A stretch of DNA of 41,439 bases, from the NCBI GenBank assembly GCA_016839785.1, contig JAEOTQ010000004.1, forward strand, positions 1-41,439, written 5' to 3'. The stretch is from Candidatus Hodarchaeota archaeon (GTDB lineage Archaea; Asgardarchaeota; Heimdallarchaeia; Hodarchaeales; Hodarchaeaceae). Shown here in pieces: positions 34,795 to 41,439 of the stretch (positions are counted from its first letter, which is position 1; the number at the start of each line of letters is the position of its first letter). The notes under the pieces were generated by a model. The model was not told the origin of the DNA. It was given only the letters and a program-made list of their open reading frames with translations, and searched no databases. Both the position numbers and the translations under genes were made by a program.

Positions 34795-34814
34795 ATCTAT
34801 TTCACCTTGAAATT

Positions 34815-35282
34815 TCATGTTTCCTGCAGAATTTTCTTCAATTCACTTCCGTGAATTTGTACCAGTTCAATTAATCGATTCATAAGACGATTTCCGGAAT
34901 TCGCATAAACTAATCTTAATCGTGGATGAATATCTTCTGTGGAAATTAAATGTTGAGAGCGCAAATACTTTAAATCCCTATATATCGATTTACTTTTCTC
35001 TGATATTCCCAAACTACGTGCTAATTCAATTCCTGAACTTCCTTTTGGATAAATAGTAACCAGTTGCATGAGAATCAATCGTTGGTGCAATGATAATGGC
35101 GATGTGAAGAGGTATAGTATCGCTGCATAATAATCACGAGTTAAATCAACAATACGGTTCGATAATGTATCCAGATATTCTTTGATTTCGGGTTTTACTT
35201 GAGCCGTAGTATTTAATGAAGCAAGGACTTTTTCTAATGTATCATTATCCTTTTTTTCATCCTCTGAGACTCTAAATGTCAT
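34815..35282 (-). CDS. Winged helix-turn-helix regulator
   Basis: Putative DNA-binding protein of about 155 residues. The start is an ATG at 35282; a GTG at 35291 is possible. The C-terminal half has LHQRLILMQLVTIYPKGSSGIELARSLGISEKSKSIYRDLKYLRSQHLISTEDI, read as helix, turn, recognition helix and wing. The N-terminal half is charged and helical, perhaps for dimerisation. It is divergent from a second winged-helix gene, with a palindrome in the shared spacer, and it is coupled to the membrane-protein gene downstream. Confidence 0.72.
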   Translation of the reverse strand: MTFRVSEDEKKDNDTLEKVLASLNTTAQVKPEIKEYLDTLSNRIVDLTRDYYAAILYLFTSPLSLHQRLILMQLVTIYPKGSSGIELARSLGISEKSKSIYRDLKYLRSQHLISTEDIHPRLRLVYANSGNRLMNRLIELVQIHGSELKKILQET

Positions 35283-35329
35283 AATTTCCACTTAATCTTT
35301 GTATATTTTGGGGTTTATTAAGTCTAAAG

Positions 35330-35358
35330 GAGGTGTATTTGACTACACAAATAACCTC
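35330..35358. promoter_or_regulatory. Operator-like inverted repeat between divergent regulators
   Basis: GAGGTGTATTT (35330-35340) mirrors AAATAACCTC (35349-35358) with one mismatch or gap, and the core GTGTA-TTTGAC-TACAC is a second, nested palindrome. It lies 48 bases from the minus-strand regulator start and 104 from the plus-strand one. A dimeric winged-helix protein binding here could control both genes. Confidence 0.5.
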
Positions 35359-35461
35359 TTGATCATTAGAAATAAATTGGGATTGGGATGTAATCTGAAA
35401 AGGTTTTTTTGAGGATCTTAAGTTGAAGGTGTATACAAAAAGAATTCTGAATAGGAGAGGA

Positions 35462-35920
35462 ATGACGGTCAGCGAGCAAAATGATCAGTCAATTAATTAT
35501 GAAACAGCAATCAAGGGAACAACACTTGATGTCTATTTCTATTTATTAAGAAAAAAAGAGGCTGCGGGAGTTCGTGAAATTCAACGAGGTTTAGGATTAT
35601 CCTCTCCGAGCGTATCGAGCTATCATTTAGAAAAATTGGAATCCTTAGGAGTGATCCGAAAAAATAGATTTGGTAACTTTGAAATAGCTAAAAAAGTCGA
35701 TATAGGAGCGTTAAACCAATTTATATTGGTGAGAAACTATACTCTTCCTCGATTCCTTTTTTACGCTGTTTTTGTTTCTATTCTACTTGTGGGTTACATC
35801 CTCTTCTTCTTTAATTTCCCCTTAACCACAGGAAAAATATTTGCTCTCATTTTTGGTACTATTGCTTCGGCTATCTGTTGGATTGAGACTTATCTCTCTT
35901 GGCAAAAACGTCCGTTTTAA
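35462..35920 (+). CDS. Winged-helix protein with two C-terminal membrane helices
   Basis: It has 152 residues from the ATG at 35462, which follows GGAGAGGA; an upstream TTG is unlikely. The N-terminal winged helix is ArsR-like: TTLDVYFYLLRKKEAAGVREIQRGL, then GLSSPSVSSYHLEKLESLGVIRKN and a wing. Two hydrophobic helices follow (FLFYAVFVSILLVGYILFFF and IFALIFGTIASAICWIETYL). It is therefore a membrane-tethered DNA-binding protein. A similar domain order occurs in several archaeal regulators. The divergent neighbour has its membrane part on a separate protein. Confidence 0.78.
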   Translation: MTVSEQNDQSINYETAIKGTTLDVYFYLLRKKEAAGVREIQRGLGLSSPSVSSYHLEKLESLGVIRKNRFGNFEIAKKVDIGALNQFILVRNYTLPRFLFYAVFVSILLVGYILFFFNFPLTTGKIFALIFGTIASAICWIETYLSWQKRPF

Positions 35921-35929
35921 AGAAAAAAA

Positions 35930-36457
35930 TCAGAGGAATCTTACCCTTTCACTGATGTCGATAGCTGGAAATTTCGGTTCTTGTTCAGTTTGCCGCCACA
36001 ATTCATTCATCTTGAATTCTTCTAGTAACGCGGCAATTTCTTTAACAAAATGTAGCAGTTCACGAATTTTTCGTGAAAACCGATACATGGTTACTTCATC
36101 CAAGCGATAGCCTAAAAAAATCCGGAGATCTTCATTAGGGCCAGTTGTTATTACTCTACTTGTAAAATATTTACCTTGGATCTGAAGTAACCTCCGTAAA
36201 AAGGAAGAAACAGAGTTTTCAGACTCTTTCTTAAGGCTAGTTAAACCATTTGAAAAGAATGAGATGTGTGTAAAATTACTTTCTAAAGCAATGTGAATGT
36301 CAGGACAATTTTTTATAGGAAGTAGGATATTGAAAGCATTATCATGAGTATCTTTTAACATCACATGTTCTAACCCGAGGAGATCCAACCAGTGTTTAAT
36401 TTGTTCCACTTTCTGGGGAAGAATTGTATGTGATTTTACGGGTTGAGTGGTTCGCAT
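35930..36457 (-). CDS. Unknown 175-residue soluble protein
   Basis: I do not recognise a family. There is no signal, membrane segment or cysteine motif. The pattern (KVEQIKHWLDLLGLEHVML, FNILLPIKNCPDIHIALESNFTHISFFSNGL, FLRRLLQIQ, SRVITTGPNEDLRIFLGYRLD, FSRKIRELLHFVKEIAALLEEF) suggests a helix followed by a beta sheet and a C-terminal helix pair, as in YbjN or secretion-chaperone folds. That resemblance is weak. It converges on the membrane-tethered winged-helix gene with 9 bases between stops. The 158-base spacer upstream (36458-36615) is AT-rich without clear features. Confidence 0.6.
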   Translation of the reverse strand: MRTTQPVKSHTILPQKVEQIKHWLDLLGLEHVMLKDTHDNAFNILLPIKNCPDIHIALESNFTHISFFSNGLTSLKKESENSVSSFLRRLLQIQGKYFTSRVITTGPNEDLRIFLGYRLDEVTMYRFSRKIRELLHFVKEIAALLEEFKMNELWRQTEQEPKFPAIDISERVRFL

Positions 36458-36615
36458 TTCTTATAATCTCTCAGTTTTGCTTAATTCTATTCAGCTTTAG
36501 AAAGACGCGTTGAACACGGTAACTTCTCTTTTAATTATCCATAAATGTTTTCATTTCTCTTTTTCCATTAATAAAATCTTAAATCTGTTACTAAAATTTC
36601 ACTATCTCACTTTTT

Positions 36616-37161
36616 CTAAGGAAATAGACTTGGATTTAAATATGGAACGAGCGCCATTATTACACTTTGTTTGAGAACGTCATAACGTGTAACATAGTTC
36701 TGACTGAAGAATCCAACAACACCTTGTTTCTTTTTTATGTCTGGTACACCACTTTTTTGAGCTGCAAGATCCCCAAGTTCGTGATATTTGTGAGTAGTTA
36801 ATGCATTATACCATTCTAACGGTAAAGGAATTCCACACCCCCTAATTGTCTCAATAGCTAATTCATGTCCTATCGAAGAATATACCACTATTCTTGCATT
36901 GTTTGAATCTACTTTTACTACACCTCCCTCAATACCTACATAATAATCGTATCCTTGATGATTTTCACGAGCTTGTATAACCCTCAATTTCGAATGCGTA
37001 GATGTTTGATCCTCTCCGATTGGTTGAGATGCATTGGTTGTTGGAACAACAACTTCTTGCGAGTCAATTATCGGATCCTTGAAAAAAAGTTGAAAAGCAT
37101 CTTTGGTAGCTTTTATCTTCACTGGGTTCTTACTAGCCACTAAAACTTTAATGTTTGTCAT
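36616..37161 (-). CDS. DUF84-family inosine/xanthosine triphosphatase
   Basis: House-cleaning nucleotidase that hydrolyses non-canonical ITP and XTP. The start at 37161 gives MTNIKVLVASKNPVKIKATKDAF, the family N-terminus with its phosphate-binding Ser-Lys-Asn-Pro. YYVGIEGGVV, GCGIPLP and DLAAQKSGVPDIKKKQGVVGFFS are further YjjX/DUF84 marks. It has 181 residues, the usual length. It starts 13 bases after the nep1 gene ends and is probably transcribed with it. Confidence 0.9.
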   Translation of the reverse strand: MTNIKVLVASKNPVKIKATKDAFQLFFKDPIIDSQEVVVPTTNASQPIGEDQTSTHSKLRVIQARENHQGYDYYVGIEGGVVKVDSNNARIVVYSSIGHELAIETIRGCGIPLPLEWYNALTTHKYHELGDLAAQKSGVPDIKKKQGVVGFFSQNYVTRYDVLKQSVIMALVPYLNPSLFP

Positions 37162-37174
37162 GTTAAAATGGTCC

Positions 37175-37867
37175 TTAGAACAGTAATTGATCTTCCAACA
37201 TATGGAGGAGACGAGATGCGATTGTCCAAGCTGGTTTAGTTTCATTGTAAATCGAAATCTGTTGGAAATTTTGATTAACTGTAAGATTTGTATTCGATAG
37301 GAAGGAAGCCTCACCAGATTGAAAACCTCCAATTAAAAATATCACGTCATCATCTAATAAATACTCTAAACTCGTAATTATCTCAGAATTCTCATTTGGT
37401 GATTCTAAAAGGTAAATTTTGCTTTCACTAAATTCTTGCAATAATTCCCCTAATGTGCATCGAGTAACTGACAAAATGGGTTCTCCTTCAACGGGGATGC
37501 GTTTTCTATAAAGTAACTGAGAAAATAATCCTACAAAACGGTTATAGTTAACTGGAATTCTCCAATGAGAAGGTAGATGAATACAATGCTCAGTATAAGT
37601 ATGAATAATTATTTTGAGTGCATGATTAACAACAAGAGGAGAATAAAGTAAATTTAACAGTGAATAAAACACAATGTCAGGTCTACCACGTTTTTCCTTT
37701 TCAGGTAAATTTGTCATAAAAGAACCGTGGATTGCTGTATCTAGAAGAATTCCCCGATTTCTTTTCCGGGTAGTCGTTTTCCACTCTTTCCGTATTAATG
37801 AATGAGTTCTAAGTGATTCGGGAATTAATTCGAGTGCCGACTCGAAAAATATTACTGTTACAACCAT
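37175..37867 (-). CDS. nep1: Nep1/Emg1-like rRNA pseudouridine N1-methyltransferase
   Basis: SPOUT methyltransferase of small-subunit ribosome assembly, shared by archaea and eukaryotes. Diagnostic parts are ESALELIPESL, the catalytic-surface block ILLDTAIHGSFM and EKRGRPDIVFYSLLNLLYSPLV, then HWRIPVNYNRFVGLFSQLL (usually R-x-P-R-x-Y-x-R-F). The cofactor-binding knot is FLIGGFQSGE, QISIYNETKPAWTIASRLL. The family norm LDSxxHxxAM is replaced by LDTAIHGSFM. It has 230 residues, full length. The gene starts 13-14 bases upstream of the ITPase gene in the same direction and is divergent from small unknown ORFs. Confidence 0.92.
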   Translation of the reverse strand: MVVTVIFFESALELIPESLRTHSLIRKEWKTTTRKRNRGILLDTAIHGSFMTNLPEKEKRGRPDIVFYSLLNLLYSPLVVNHALKIIIHTYTEHCIHLPSHWRIPVNYNRFVGLFSQLLYRKRIPVEGEPILSVTRCTLGELLQEFSESKIYLLESPNENSEIITSLEYLLDDDVIFLIGGFQSGEASFLSNTNLTVNQNFQQISIYNETKPAWTIASRLLHMLEDQLLF

Positions 37868-37927
37868 ATTTTGTCAAATAATCTTTTTTATGAGCAAATA
37901 TTTGTTTTTAACTTCCGATTATTTTTG

Positions 37928-38077
37928 ATGACTTCGGTATCGTCAAATAAAAGACTACCCGACAATATTCAAATTTTTAAAAGATCGGACATTCTAATTC
38001 TTTTGGTTTACTTTGTATCGATCAAATACAATAAGAAATTGAGTCTTAATGAATTAACTCCCCAAATCAGAGTATAG
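37928..38077 (+). CDS. Possible small protein, unknown
   Basis: A 49-residue frame from the ATG at 37928; the frame is open from 37871. It contains a hydrophobic stretch DILILLVYFVSIKY and a polar C-terminus (KKLSLNELTPQIRV). There is no good ribosome binding site and I know no relative. It is kept only because the segment is otherwise free of genes. The rest of 37868-38164 is AT-rich; nothing else is visible. Confidence 0.25.
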   Translation: MTSVSSNKRLPDNIQIFKRSDILILLVYFVSIKYNKKLSLNELTPQIRV

Positions 38078-38164
38078 GTGATTGAGATCGAGATGATTCT
38101 TGGATTGTACAGTCCTTAAAGCAATTATAATCAAGATTCCTAAATTGAATTAGGTGAAAAATTC

Positions 38165-38347
38165 ATGCTACGCAATCTGAAATTACCCAAAAAGTTACGG
38201 ACAATTCACTATCAAGGTCAAAAAGTAGAAATTTGGATGAATAGTCGAAAAGTTGAAGCAATTGACGAGTTTTCCTTGAGAGAAAAAATCTTCTTACAAC
38301 AATTTATTTCAAATCTAGAAGAAATGGGATGGACAGTTTTAATTTAA
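38165..38347 (+). CDS. Small basic protein, unknown
   Basis: A 60-residue protein: LRNLKLPKKLRTIHYQGQKV, EIWMNSRKVEAIDEFSLREK, then IFLQQFISNLEEMGWTVLI. AGGTGA lies 8 bases before the ATG, the same strong ribosome binding site used by well-supported genes in this window, which argues that it is real. The first part is basic and the second acidic-helical. I do not recognise a family. It converges on the HEAT-repeat gene. Confidence 0.55.
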   Translation: MLRNLKLPKKLRTIHYQGQKVEIWMNSRKVEAIDEFSLREKIFLQQFISNLEEMGWTVLI

Positions 38348-38375
38348 TACAATCCTTATCTTAAATGAATGTCCC

Positions 38376-39605
38376 TTATTTTGCATACATATCAAGGACT
38401 GTATGGAGAGGTAAGAATTCCTCTTCATCTGGTGTATGAGCTTTCAGTGTAGAAGCCAGATGTTTTACTAATTCCTTATCTTCTATTTTTGAGAATAGCT
38501 TATCATAGGTGGGAGCTTGAACTTGTGCCAAAATATCACCAATTTCAGCATAATGATCTTCTGAAATATTCTCGTTATTCAGTAATTCAATTAGAATAGG
38601 GAAGGTGATTAATTTTTTAGACATCAAGACATCTTTAATTGTAGATTTCTCGTCTTCTTGAGCATTTTCAATAAATTTAATCAGACTCTCGTATGCCCCT
38701 TTGGTCCCAATTTCGTGCAAAGCATAAATCGTTTGCAGTAGAGTATAATCCTCTGAAGATGGTCTATTCAAAAGCTCTTCCAGAGCTGGAATTGCATCGG
38801 AAGATCCAATTTTCCCTAAAATTTCTGCTAACGCTCCGCACTTCATGTCTTCCTCGCAATTTTCAAGAGCTTCAGTCACATGGGGAATTGCAAGCTCTCC
38901 AAATCTAGCAATTACTGCACGTACGGTTGTTTCTTCACGTGCTGCTGCCCGACCAATAAGGGAGAGCGTTGGTTCAATCCCACTTTCTTCTTTCATTTCA
39001 GCAAGAGCATAACCAGCTGCCAATCGAACTTCCATTTCATACATTTCATTAGTTAAAACTTCATGCATTTTGAAGCTGGCAGGTTGGGAAATCTCTTTCA
39101 TGGTACCGAGAATGAAAGCAAGTTGTTGTTGACGTTTTGGAGGAACGGTATCAAAGACATCGATTATCGATTGTATTCGCTGTGGCCAACAATCTAACCA
39201 CATTTTTTCTTTATGACACCTCTCAAAGGCAGGGATATCAAATTCTGCCACCTGTTCTGCAATACAGAAAAAATTAAGAAATTTTCTTTGTAAAAAGGGG
39301 CATTTTGCCTTGTTGTTCATATAAGGAATGCCTGTACGCCACGAAGCTGTTTGATAAGCCATAACACTTAGAAATTGACTGAATTGTGCAAAAGTATACG
39401 ATAATAGAACCATCATAATTATCATTGAGCCAATAATTCCTAATAGATCAAATGAGAATACAAGAATCGGATAAATCAGAGTAAAGAATAAGTACCATGT
39501 CATTAAGACAAGAACCACCATACTAATTGCTCTTAAAAAATCCGAAACAAAGTCAGGAGCCATCTCAGCAAGTATCAGTGGAGAGTTAGTTCGATCATCA
39601 GACAT
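38376..39605 (-). CDS. Membrane-anchored HEAT-repeat protein with four-cysteine segment
   Basis: It has 409 residues from the ATG at 39605, which has AGGTGATCC just upstream; the open frame before it is not used. Two or three hydrophobic helices lie at about 25-80. A segment with Cys102, Cys114, Cys130 and Cys139 (KCPFLQ, FFCIAE, FERCHKE, WLDCWP) follows and could hold a metal. From about residue 150 to the end there are helical hairpins of the HEAT/PBS-lyase type: VRLAAGYALAEMKEESGIEPTLSLI, VRAVIARFGELAIPHVTEAL, CGALAEILGKIGSSDAIPALEELL, LQTIYALHEIGTKGAYESLI. A protein-interaction role at the membrane is likely; partners are unknown. Confidence 0.82.
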   Translation of the reverse strand: MSDDRTNSPLILAEMAPDFVSDFLRAISMVVLVLMTWYLFFTLIYPILVFSFDLLGIIGSMIIMMVLLSYTFAQFSQFLSVMAYQTASWRTGIPYMNNKAKCPFLQRKFLNFFCIAEQVAEFDIPAFERCHKEKMWLDCWPQRIQSIIDVFDTVPPKRQQQLAFILGTMKEISQPASFKMHEVLTNEMYEMEVRLAAGYALAEMKEESGIEPTLSLIGRAAAREETTVRAVIARFGELAIPHVTEALENCEEDMKCGALAEILGKIGSSDAIPALEELLNRPSSEDYTLLQTIYALHEIGTKGAYESLIKFIENAQEDEKSTIKDVLMSKKLITFPILIELLNNENISEDHYAEIGDILAQVQAPTYDKLFSKIEDKELVKHLASTLKAHTPDEEEFLPLHTVLDMYAK

Positions 39606-40062
39606 ACTTTGGATCACCTTAAGGAAATTATAAAATAATAAGCGTTTGCTGAAAAAAAACTGATCCGAGTAATTTATTTGAATACTTGCTTTGTCATAAC
39701 TAGAAATTTGGTCATGTTGATGTGAATTAAATGTCTTCAAATCTATCAGTACTTCGTATCACCTCCTCGAAACCACATCTTGTTCCCTAAACATCGCCCG
39801 ATGCCACGAGGTGAGAAGAAATTCACAAAAATCGTTAGCAGTATAAACAAAATCTACCCGACACCTCCGACTAGTCGATTTTAAGAAATTAAGGGGTGCT
39901 TTGAAATAGGCCCAGAAATTGCACAACCAAAATGCGATGAGAACAATAACATATCGGACTGCTGGGTGTTGGGAACAACTAAACATTTAGGGTATATAAA
40001 TAAAAAATAAAGATTTTCATGTATATAACCAACGATAAAATCCATTTTTAGTTTTTTCAAAT
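39606..40062. other. 457-base gene-free region with a GC-richer, possibly structured core
   Basis: Bases 39745-39965 are visibly richer in G and C than the flanks. On the minus strand TCACCTC (about 39809-39815) can pair with GAGGTGA (about 39758-39764), with an inner CATCGGGCGATG hairpin (39791-39802). A TATA-like TTTATATACC lies at 39990-39999 on the minus strand, correctly placed to transcribe this core toward the HEAT gene. The core may be a non-coding RNA or a ~360-base structured leader. It lacks the GAGGAAAGTCC motif of RNase P RNA and I see no SRP RNA or tRNA signature. Weak open frames here look like chance. Confidence 0.35.
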
Positions 40063-40098
40063 GTGGTATACAAAGTGAATAATTCATCATCTAAACTC

Positions 40099-41256
40099 AT
40101 GTTAAGGCAAGAACGATTCTATTTAACTACAGTTGACATTTTAAAAGGATTAGCGATTTTCTCCATGATCTTTGGCCATGGAATAGGATGGTGGGATTTA
40201 TCTCTAATGAGAAATTATGAAAACGGGAGTTTAGCTATAGTAGTGATTATGGTATTGGGTTTAATGGTATTTCCCTGTTTTTTATTCTTTAGTGGATTCA
40301 ATCAAGTTAATTCTATTCTTAGAAAGGGGGTCAATCCCTCAACTAGGTTTCAGATCAGATCTCATTCAATAAAACGAGGGTTTTTCTTCTTTTTGCTGGG
40401 AGTAATTTCAATGTTCCTAATGTTTCTTGTAAAATCTCAAGGAGATATGCGAACACTCCTCACTTACCTGCTTACTTGGCATTTACTTCACATATTTGGC
40501 CTTTCTACTCTTTTTATTCTTGCCATACTAGAATTTGCATATTGGATTGATGGAAAAATAGGTTTAAACTGGAAAATCAGGCATTTATTCACGATATTCC
40601 TTCTAATAAACCTCCTGTTTGTGATTTTCTTTTTCTTTTTGTTTCATAATTATACAATCAGTTATTCTCGAGAATTTCCAGTAAATTTAGATATTCAGTC
40701 GATACTCGAAAACATTTTCTTGGATGTATCTTCATGTGGAGTAATTCCTTGGCTTTCATTTAGTTTAGCAGGTGGTTTAACTGCTTCATTTCTTGACTTA
40801 CAAAATTTACAAAAGGAAATTCTTCCTAAAAAGGGTTTCTTCATACTGTTCATTAATTTCTTAATTTTATTAATTGGAATGTTATTTTTACAATTTGAAA
40901 GGTTTATTTCAGCTGGAATAGGATATGCTTCTTCATTCTCACATGTGTTTATTTCAATTGGATTGATTGGGTTTTTTAATCTATTTCTTATTCTGATCTT
41001 CGATGTATATCAATATATCAGTCAGGAAAGGATAAAAAAGTTATTATATCCAATCATTACTCTTAGTAAAATTTCTTTGACCATTTATTTTGTTCATCCA
41101 ATAGTAGGAATCTTTAATCCGAATATTATTACTTCTGAATTGATGTTGTTGATTTTAATAACTATTTATTGTTTATTTTTCATTCTTATTGCAATTTTTT
41201 GGCAAAAATGGAAATTCAGATACAGTCTAGAATGGTTCATGAGAAGACTAACTTAG
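40099..41256 (+). CDS. Polytopic acyltransferase-like membrane protein (HGSNAT/DUF1624-like)
   Basis: It has about 385 residues from the ATG at 40099; a GTG at 40063 in the same frame is an alternative. About ten hydrophobic helices are present. VDILKGLAIFSMIFGHGIGWWD near the N-terminus fits the D-x-L-(K/R)-G-x-A-I-x-x-M-I-x-x-H pattern of heparan-alpha-glucosaminide acetyltransferase-like and related membrane acyltransferases. FSGFNQVNSIL, LTWHLLHIFGLSTLFIL and ISLTIYFVHPIVGIF follow the same family layout. The acceptor is unknown; surface glycans or lipids are usual. TATA-like ATATAA lies about 40-75 bases upstream. Confidence 0.72.
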   Translation: MLRQERFYLTTVDILKGLAIFSMIFGHGIGWWDLSLMRNYENGSLAIVVIMVLGLMVFPCFLFFSGFNQVNSILRKGVNPSTRFQIRSHSIKRGFFFFLLGVISMFLMFLVKSQGDMRTLLTYLLTWHLLHIFGLSTLFILAILEFAYWIDGKIGLNWKIRHLFTIFLLINLLFVIFFFFLFHNYTISYSREFPVNLDIQSILENIFLDVSSCGVIPWLSFSLAGGLTASFLDLQNLQKEILPKKGFFILFINFLILLIGMLFLQFERFISAGIGYASSFSHVFISIGLIGFFNLFLILIFDVYQYISQERIKKLLYPIITLSKISLTIYFVHPIVGIFNPNIITSELMLLILITIYCLFFILIAIFWQKWKFRYSLEWFMRRLT

Positions 41257-41272
41257 TAAGTTATTGACTCGA

Positions 41273-41336
41273 CCATAGTTAAAGTACCTTATACGTATAT
41301 TCGGTAATATATCCAACCAGTACTTCGTAACTATGG
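41273..41336. repeat. Large inverted repeat after the acyltransferase gene
   Basis: CCATAGTTAAAGTAC (41273-41287) is complementary to GTACTT-CG-TAACTATGG (41320-41336): 15 pairs interrupted by a two-base bulge. The 32-base interior holds its own small palindromes, ATACGTAT and ATAT-TCGGTA-ATAT. No T run follows the right arm, so it is not a simple terminator. It could be a folded RNA, a regulatory site for the next gene, or the remains of an element. Confidence 0.55.
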
Positions 41337-41406
41337 GAGAAGGTAATAAGCATGAAATCTCGAAGGGGAAAGACTTAAATGTGGAGAAAAGTGATTAGCA
41401 GTTATC

Positions 41407-41439
41407 ATGGACAAAATCAAACTACCTCGCTTTCCACCA
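41407..41439 (+). CDS. Possible start of a further gene, cut by the window edge
   Basis: An ATG at 41407 opens a frame of eleven codons (MDKIKLPRFPP) that runs off the window, with an in-frame stop shortly upstream. No clear ribosome binding site precedes it. It is too short to name, and it may equally be non-coding. Confidence 0.25.
   Translation, partial: MDKIKLPRFPP

Noticed and set aside
36458..36615. Possible small RNA gene in the AT-rich spacer before the 175-residue protein
   Set aside because: No GC rise, stem or TATA-terminator pair could be made out.
37868..38164. Box C/D guide RNA suggested by TGATGA at about 37926
   Set aside because: No matching D box (CUGA) at a suitable distance and no paired ends.
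39757..39767. ATCACCTCCT, the 16S rRNA 3' end (anti-Shine-Dalgarno) sequence
   Set aside because: The bases before it do not match the rest of the 16S 3' end, so it is not an rRNA remnant.
39759..40090. Two overlapping minus-strand open frames (75 and 69 codons)
   Set aside because: No ribosome binding site, odd composition (many Cys, Arg and Phe) and no family resemblance. They cover the GC-richer, possibly structured region and look like chance.
1..41439. CRISPR arrays, tRNA and rRNA genes, intact insertion sequences
   Set aside because: No regularly spaced repeats, no GGTTCGA-type T-arm in a suitable gap, no rRNA signature and no intact transposase were seen by eye. Only the TnpB fragment remains of any mobile element.

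Overview
The window reads as a piece of an AT-rich archaeal chromosome, most likely from the Asgard group and perhaps a Heimdallarchaeia-like lineage. The archaeal calls rest on a Nep1 SPOUT methyltransferase, a split NAD synthetase, an ADP-forming acyl-CoA synthetase alpha subunit, GvpD/KaiC-type ATPases, TATA boxes and ribosome binding sites of the AGGTGA type. The Asgard hint comes from a gelsolin-like domain protein and two longin/roadblock-like proteins. The lineage is inferred from gene content only. No rRNA, tRNA, CRISPR array or intact mobile element was seen.

Left part (1-11.9 kb): the 3' end of an alanyl-tRNA synthetase gene (+) converges on a ten-gene minus-strand run. Read in its own direction the run encodes biotin carboxylase, BT-BCCP, carboxyltransferase (together a methylcrotonyl-CoA carboxylase), methylglutaconyl-CoA hydratase, an alpha/beta hydrolase, a ChbG/YdjC deacetylase, glutamine synthetase, a nitrilase-type glutaminase, NadE and a class II glutamine amidotransferase. 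Leucine-type catabolism thus sits directly upstream of ammonia and glutamine use and NAD synthesis.

Middle part (11.9-30.3 kb): an NfeD-flotillin pair (+) ends at a bidirectional terminator facing a longin-like/TPR protein. Next come a large unknown helical protein, a CPBP protease with an omega-amidase-like nitrilase, and a three-gene minus-strand unit (small unknown protein, dual RecA-like ATPase, beta-CASP nuclease with a long N-terminal extension). A decayed TnpB fragment follows, then mtnA, a SPOUT methyltransferase, an APH-like kinase with an acyl-CoA synthetase alpha subunit, a formamidopyrimidine-DNA glycosylase-like protein, a DUF1405-like membrane protein and a two-domain longin-like protein.

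Right part (30.3-41.4 kb): larC-larB and a YkgJ-type cysteine-cluster protein (+) converge on the most striking gene, which joins a gelsolin-like domain, a Lys/Thr-rich tail and a zinc ribbon. Then come two divergently transcribed winged-helix regulators with an operator-like palindrome between them, each tied to the membrane in a different way, followed by an ITPase-like DUF84 protein, Nep1, small ORFs, a membrane-anchored HEAT-repeat protein, a GC-richer 457-base gap and a polytopic acyltransferase. The window ends in a gap with a large inverted repeat and perhaps the first codons of another gene.
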